From: Opitutia bacterium
Lineage (GTDB): Bacteria; Verrucomicrobiota; Verrucomicrobiia; Opitutales; Coraliomargaritaceae
Length of the DNA: 20,421 nt
Direction of reading: 5' to 3'
Assembly: GCA_018663485.1 (NCBI GenBank)
Contig: JABJQI010000190.1
Coordinates: 1-20,421, forward strand
A model generated the notes under the pieces. The model saw nothing but the letters and a program-made list of their open reading frames with translations, did no database searches and was not told the DNA's origin. Of this stretch, positions 16,523 through 20,421 are shown piece by piece. A program made the position numbers and the translations under genes. Position 1 is the first letter of the stretch, and the number at the start of each line of letters is the position of its first letter.

Positions 16523-16942
16523 TTATTTAAGGTCGAGCTCTGTCTGGCCATGCGGGGATTCAGGAGGCACCCGCATTTCAAAAGGCGGAATACGGACATG
16601 AATGGGATCGCCGGCGCTGTCAATGCCGTGGAAGGAGCCGTTCGCGCTACAGTTGCCCAGCGCTGTGTGGTGGCTGTTGTAGGAGAACGATTCGCCGGGG
16701 GCTAGGGTGGGCTCTTTGCCGACAATGCCTTGGCCTTCGAACACGTTTTGGTGGCCGTCCTCGCCTTTGATTACCCAGCGACGCCCGTTGAGGCTGACCG
16801 AGGTATTCGATAGATTGGCGATGGTAATGAAGTAAATAAACGCGTGCGGCGTATCGGTTTCGAGCCTATCGGGGTCGCGGAAATAGACGAGGCGATCAAG
16901 GGTCGCTCGTAGGCCGTAGAGTTCTTTGCTAAGTGTTGGCAC
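16523..16942 (-). CDS. apaG: ApaG-domain protein
   Basis: 139 residues with one ApaG domain: FIYFITIANLSNTSVSLNGR (35-54), WVIKGEDGHQNVFEGQGIVGKEPTLAPGESFSYNS (56-90, containing the family GxGVVGxxPxLxPGExFxY pattern) and IHVRIPPFEMRVP near the end. ApaG is a small fibronectin-like beta-sandwich protein; it is linked to Ap4A/cobalt-magnesium phenotypes in enterobacteria but has no fixed enzymatic role. The N-terminal 30 residues (MPTLSKELYGLRATLDRLVY) are longer than a minimal ApaG. The start is GTG at 16942; no Met occurs before the domain. It directly precedes the beta-CASP gene (5-bp gap). TATAAT lies only 9 bp before the GTG, so its mRNA may be leaderless. Confidence 0.86.
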   Translation of the reverse strand: MPTLSKELYGLRATLDRLVYFRDPDRLETDTPHAFIYFITIANLSNTSVSLNGRRWVIKGEDGHQNVFEGQGIVGKEPTLAPGESFSYNSHHTALGNCSANGSFHGIDSAGDPIHVRIPPFEMRVPPESPHGQTELDLK

Positions 16943-16951
16943 GAATAAAGT

Positions 16952-16957
16952 ATTATA
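16952..16957 (-). promoter_or_regulatory. -10 box TATAAT of the apaG operon, likely leaderless start
   Basis: A perfect TATAAT on the minus strand (16957-16952) is followed by ACTTTATTC and the GTG start at 16942. Transcription should begin about 6-8 nt after the box, leaving a leader of only a few bases. No good -35 is found at 17 bp; TTGCCA occurs at 21 bp, which is too far to be convincing. Confidence 0.45.
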
Positions 16958-17060
16958 TCTGGTGGTTCACTGAATTACTGGCAATCAGATAGTGGCGCTT
17001 TATTGATCAATCGGTGGAATAATCGCGACATTTCAAAGCGACTTTGATAGAACCAGTACG

Positions 17061-17999
17061 ATGCGAATTTCAGAAGATGGCATGCGAATCACATGGATTG
17101 GCTTATGGGTAAATCTGTTGTTGGGGCTAATTAAGACAATAGCGGGATGGTCGCTCGGTTCGAAGGCTTTGATTGCTGATGGTTTGCATAGCCTGTTGGA
17201 CCTGCTCAGCGATATCGCAGTGCTGTTGGGACTATCGTTGGCACGTCGTCCGGAGGATGACAATCACCACTTTGGGCATCACAAATTTGTGAGTTTGACG
17301 AAATTCTTTATTGGCGGCATTCTGATCGCTTTTTCGATTTCGTTGGTGGTGTCCTCTTTGTTAGACTTTCGTTCGGGAGCACGAGCGGCTCCGGTTGCGG
17401 GCAGTGCAACCTGTGTAGCGGTTGTTTCGATTTTGCTCAAGGAAGCACTGTTTTGGTGGACGCGCGGCGTGGCGAAGCGCTTGCACTCCGACTTGTTGAT
17501 GGCGAATGCATGGCACCACCGTATGGATAGTATTTCATCAATCGGTGTGGCGGTGGCGCTTATGGGTGTCTGGCTCGGTGGCGTAGATTGGGCATTTTTG
17601 GATGGTGCGGTCACCTTGGTGTTGGGCTGTTACCTAGTGTTTGAGGCGGCGAAGATCTTTCTGCGGGCGTGCTCTGACCTACTCGATGCGGCCCCAGAGC
17701 GCGAAGTGATCGAAGACTTACGCGAACATATTTTGCCGACGCCCGGTGCGCTCGCTTATCACGACTTTCGGGTGCGGCGGGTCGGCGACGTTTACGAAAT
17801 CGATCTACACCTGCAAGTGGACCCTAGGATCTCGGTCGAAAAAGGGCATCGAATCGCGCGCGAGGTGAAGCTGCGCCTACGTGAGCAACACCCGGAAGTA
17901 TCTAAGCTGCTGGTGCATGTGGAGCCCGCCAATGCGGAGCATCTGTTGAAGCGCGGTATTTCAGGCGCAGGTGTGGTGTTGTATCCAGATAAAACATGA
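17061..17999 (+). CDS. Cation diffusion facilitator (metal/proton antiporter)
   Basis: A 312-residue inner-membrane exporter for divalent metals such as Zn, Fe or Mn, with about six membrane spans and a C-terminal cytoplasmic metallochaperone-like domain (about 205-300). Metal-site residues are visible: IADGLHSLLDLLSD (38-51) with His43 and Asp47 in the second span and NAWHHRMDS (149-157) with His152 and Asp156 in the fifth, i.e. HxxxD plus HxxxD, where E. coli YiiP has DxxxD plus HxxxD. The loop DDNHHFGHHKFVSL (66-79) is the family DDxHxxGHxK motif. An HxxxD pair is typical of zinc-selective members, so zinc export is the best guess. ATG at 17061 is used; Met8 is an alternative. It is divergent from apaG. 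Confidence 0.9.
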   Translation: MRISEDGMRITWIGLWVNLLLGLIKTIAGWSLGSKALIADGLHSLLDLLSDIAVLLGLSLARRPEDDNHHFGHHKFVSLTKFFIGGILIAFSISLVVSSLLDFRSGARAAPVAGSATCVAVVSILLKEALFWWTRGVAKRLHSDLLMANAWHHRMDSISSIGVAVALMGVWLGGVDWAFLDGAVTLVLGCYLVFEAAKIFLRACSDLLDAAPEREVIEDLREHILPTPGALAYHDFRVRRVGDVYEIDLHLQVDPRISVEKGHRIAREVKLRLREQHPEVSKLLVHVEPANAEHLLKRGISGAGVVLYPDKT

Positions 18000-18026
18000 C
18001 GCTCGAAGTGCTTCTCTATGACTGGC

Positions 18027-18056
18027 TTGAGCGGTGAATTAAAACAAATTTATAAC
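18027..18056 (+). promoter_or_regulatory. Sigma-70-type promoter of purF
   Basis: TTGAGC (18027-18032, four of six matches to the -35 consensus) and TATAAC (18051-18056, five of six to the -10) are 18 bp apart. The expected start near 18063 gives a leader of about 50 nt before the ATG at 18113. It lies after the cation transporter stop, so purF can be transcribed on its own. Confidence 0.5.
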
Positions 18057-18112
18057 TTAGCATCGCCACGGCGTAAAAAAGCCTTTTACCCTCGGCATGT
18101 CTTTTCCCACCT

Positions 18113-20026
<1,914 letters not shown>

Positions 20027-20054
20027 CGCGCAGATACGTCTCAATTTTTAAAAT

Positions 20055-20088
20055 AAATCGCGATCCAGCAATGGGTCGCGATTTTTTT
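20055..20088 (+). terminator. Strong intrinsic terminator of purF
   Basis: AAATCGCGATCC (20055-20066) pairs over 12 positions (one G-U) with GGGTCGCGATTT (20073-20084) around AGCAAT, and the T-run continues to 20088 (seven T). It begins 28 bp after the purF stop. Confidence 0.93.
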
Positions 20089-20183
20089 GTGTAAGCTCGC
20101 AAACGACTAGATCGAGATCTGGTTTTCTATTCTGAGAATGAAGGTGGCGGTTTAGAGGCGGGTTTGTGAAGCGATGCCGTCTC

Positions 20184-20264
20184 CGGCGTCCCCAGTCTCG
20201 CGTGTTAGCGCTTGGGAGGAACGCTGCCCGAACCAACATGCGGAGAGAAGGGACGCCGTCCTTC
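20184..20264. repeat. Inverted repeat and hairpin in the purF downstream gap
   Basis: CGGCGTCCC (20184-20192) and GGGACGCCG (20250-20258) are perfect 9-bp inverted copies 57 nt apart. The right copy is also part of a second hairpin, GAAG-(G)-GACG-C-CGTCCTTC (20247-20264), with one bulge. The gap between the two terminators (20089-20322) holds no gene on either strand. The GC-rich palindromes suggest a dispersed intergenic repeat, which a genome search could confirm. Confidence 0.35.
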
Positions 20265-20322
20265 CAGCATTCCAATGCTTAAAGATTCATTTTATTTTTT
20301 ATGACACTCGTTTCGATGATAC

Positions 20323-20357
20323 AAAAAAGAGGAAGGCCCGTGCGGTACCTTCCTCTT
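20323..20357 (-). terminator. Intrinsic terminator of the right-edge minus-strand gene
   Basis: AAGAGGAAGG (20327-20336) and CCTTCCTCTT (20348-20357) are a perfect 10-bp stem with an 11-nt loop. On the minus strand it runs into six T (20328-20323). It begins 24 bp after the TAA at 20382-20384. Confidence 0.88.
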
Positions 20358-20381
20358 GATTCGAAATATGCTAGGCAGCAG

Positions 20382-20421
20382 TTACCAGCGGTAGTTGGCG
20401 GTGATGCCAAACTGCTGCGGA
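20382..20421 (-). CDS. C-terminal end of an outer-membrane beta-barrel protein
   Basis: Only the last 12 codons are in the window, reading PQQFGITANYRW and then TAA. Alternating hydrophobic residues with a terminal aromatic residue are the C-terminal beta-signal recognised by the Bam machinery. PQQFGI-A-YRW in particular resembles the ends of TonB-dependent receptors. The terminator downstream on the same strand supports a real gene end in this frame. A TonB-dependent receptor is the best guess, a porin the alternative; 12 residues cannot decide. Confidence 0.55.
   Translation of the reverse strand, partial: PQQFGITANYRW

Noticed and set aside
18073..18089. GTAAAA/TTTTAC hairpin between the cation transporter and purF
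   Set aside because: The stem is A/T-only and lies downstream of the predicted purF start site; it is not a convincing terminator or riboswitch.

Overview
This 20.4-kb window is a chromosomal stretch of ordinary bacterial genes. I see no tRNA, rRNA, CRISPR array, insertion sequence, integrase or phage gene. The best guess for the organism is a Gram-negative member of the Verrucomicrobiota (Opitutae/Puniceicoccales-like). The reasons are an outer-membrane-type C-terminus at the right edge, a secreted sialate O-acetylesterase, a long Bacteroidetes-like PurF, a divergent DXS, a phosphotransacetylase split into two proteins, and near absence of Shine-Dalgarno sequences. This assignment is inference from gene content; no marker gene proves it.

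Layout, left to right. Positions 1-6727 are all on the minus strand: a DUF1643 gene cut by the left edge, a secreted sialate O-acetylesterase, then a probable operon transcribed pta -> BioD-like/DRTGG ATPase -> xseB -> dxs. A divergent promoter region (6728-6898) separates this from murJ on the plus strand. A 513-bp gap with hairpins and a possible minus-strand RNA follows, then argH (+). From 10515 to 16942 the genes are again on the minus strand: a site-2-type metalloprotease downstream of a CvfB-like S1 protein, a 115-residue orphan, typA, and an apaG/beta-CASP nuclease pair. After a divergent gap come a cation diffusion facilitator (+) and the purF gene (+), which has a recognisable promoter and a strong terminator. 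The right edge holds the last 12 codons of a minus-strand outer-membrane beta-barrel gene and its terminator.

The genes are mostly core metabolism and cell maintenance: acetyl-phosphate metabolism (pta), isoprenoid precursors (dxs), lipid II flipping (murJ), arginine (argH), purines (purF), ribosome/translation GTPase (typA), RNA-related proteins (CvfB-like, beta-CASP) and metal export. I did not find a convincing new multi-gene system. The observations most worth a second look are non-coding: a three-tier nested inverted repeat upstream of the orphan gene, a terminator-like hairpin just upstream of the typA start, a possible leaderless apaG promoter, a 13-bp-arm inverted repeat between argH and the protease, a candidate small RNA upstream of argH, and the nearly SD-free start sites.
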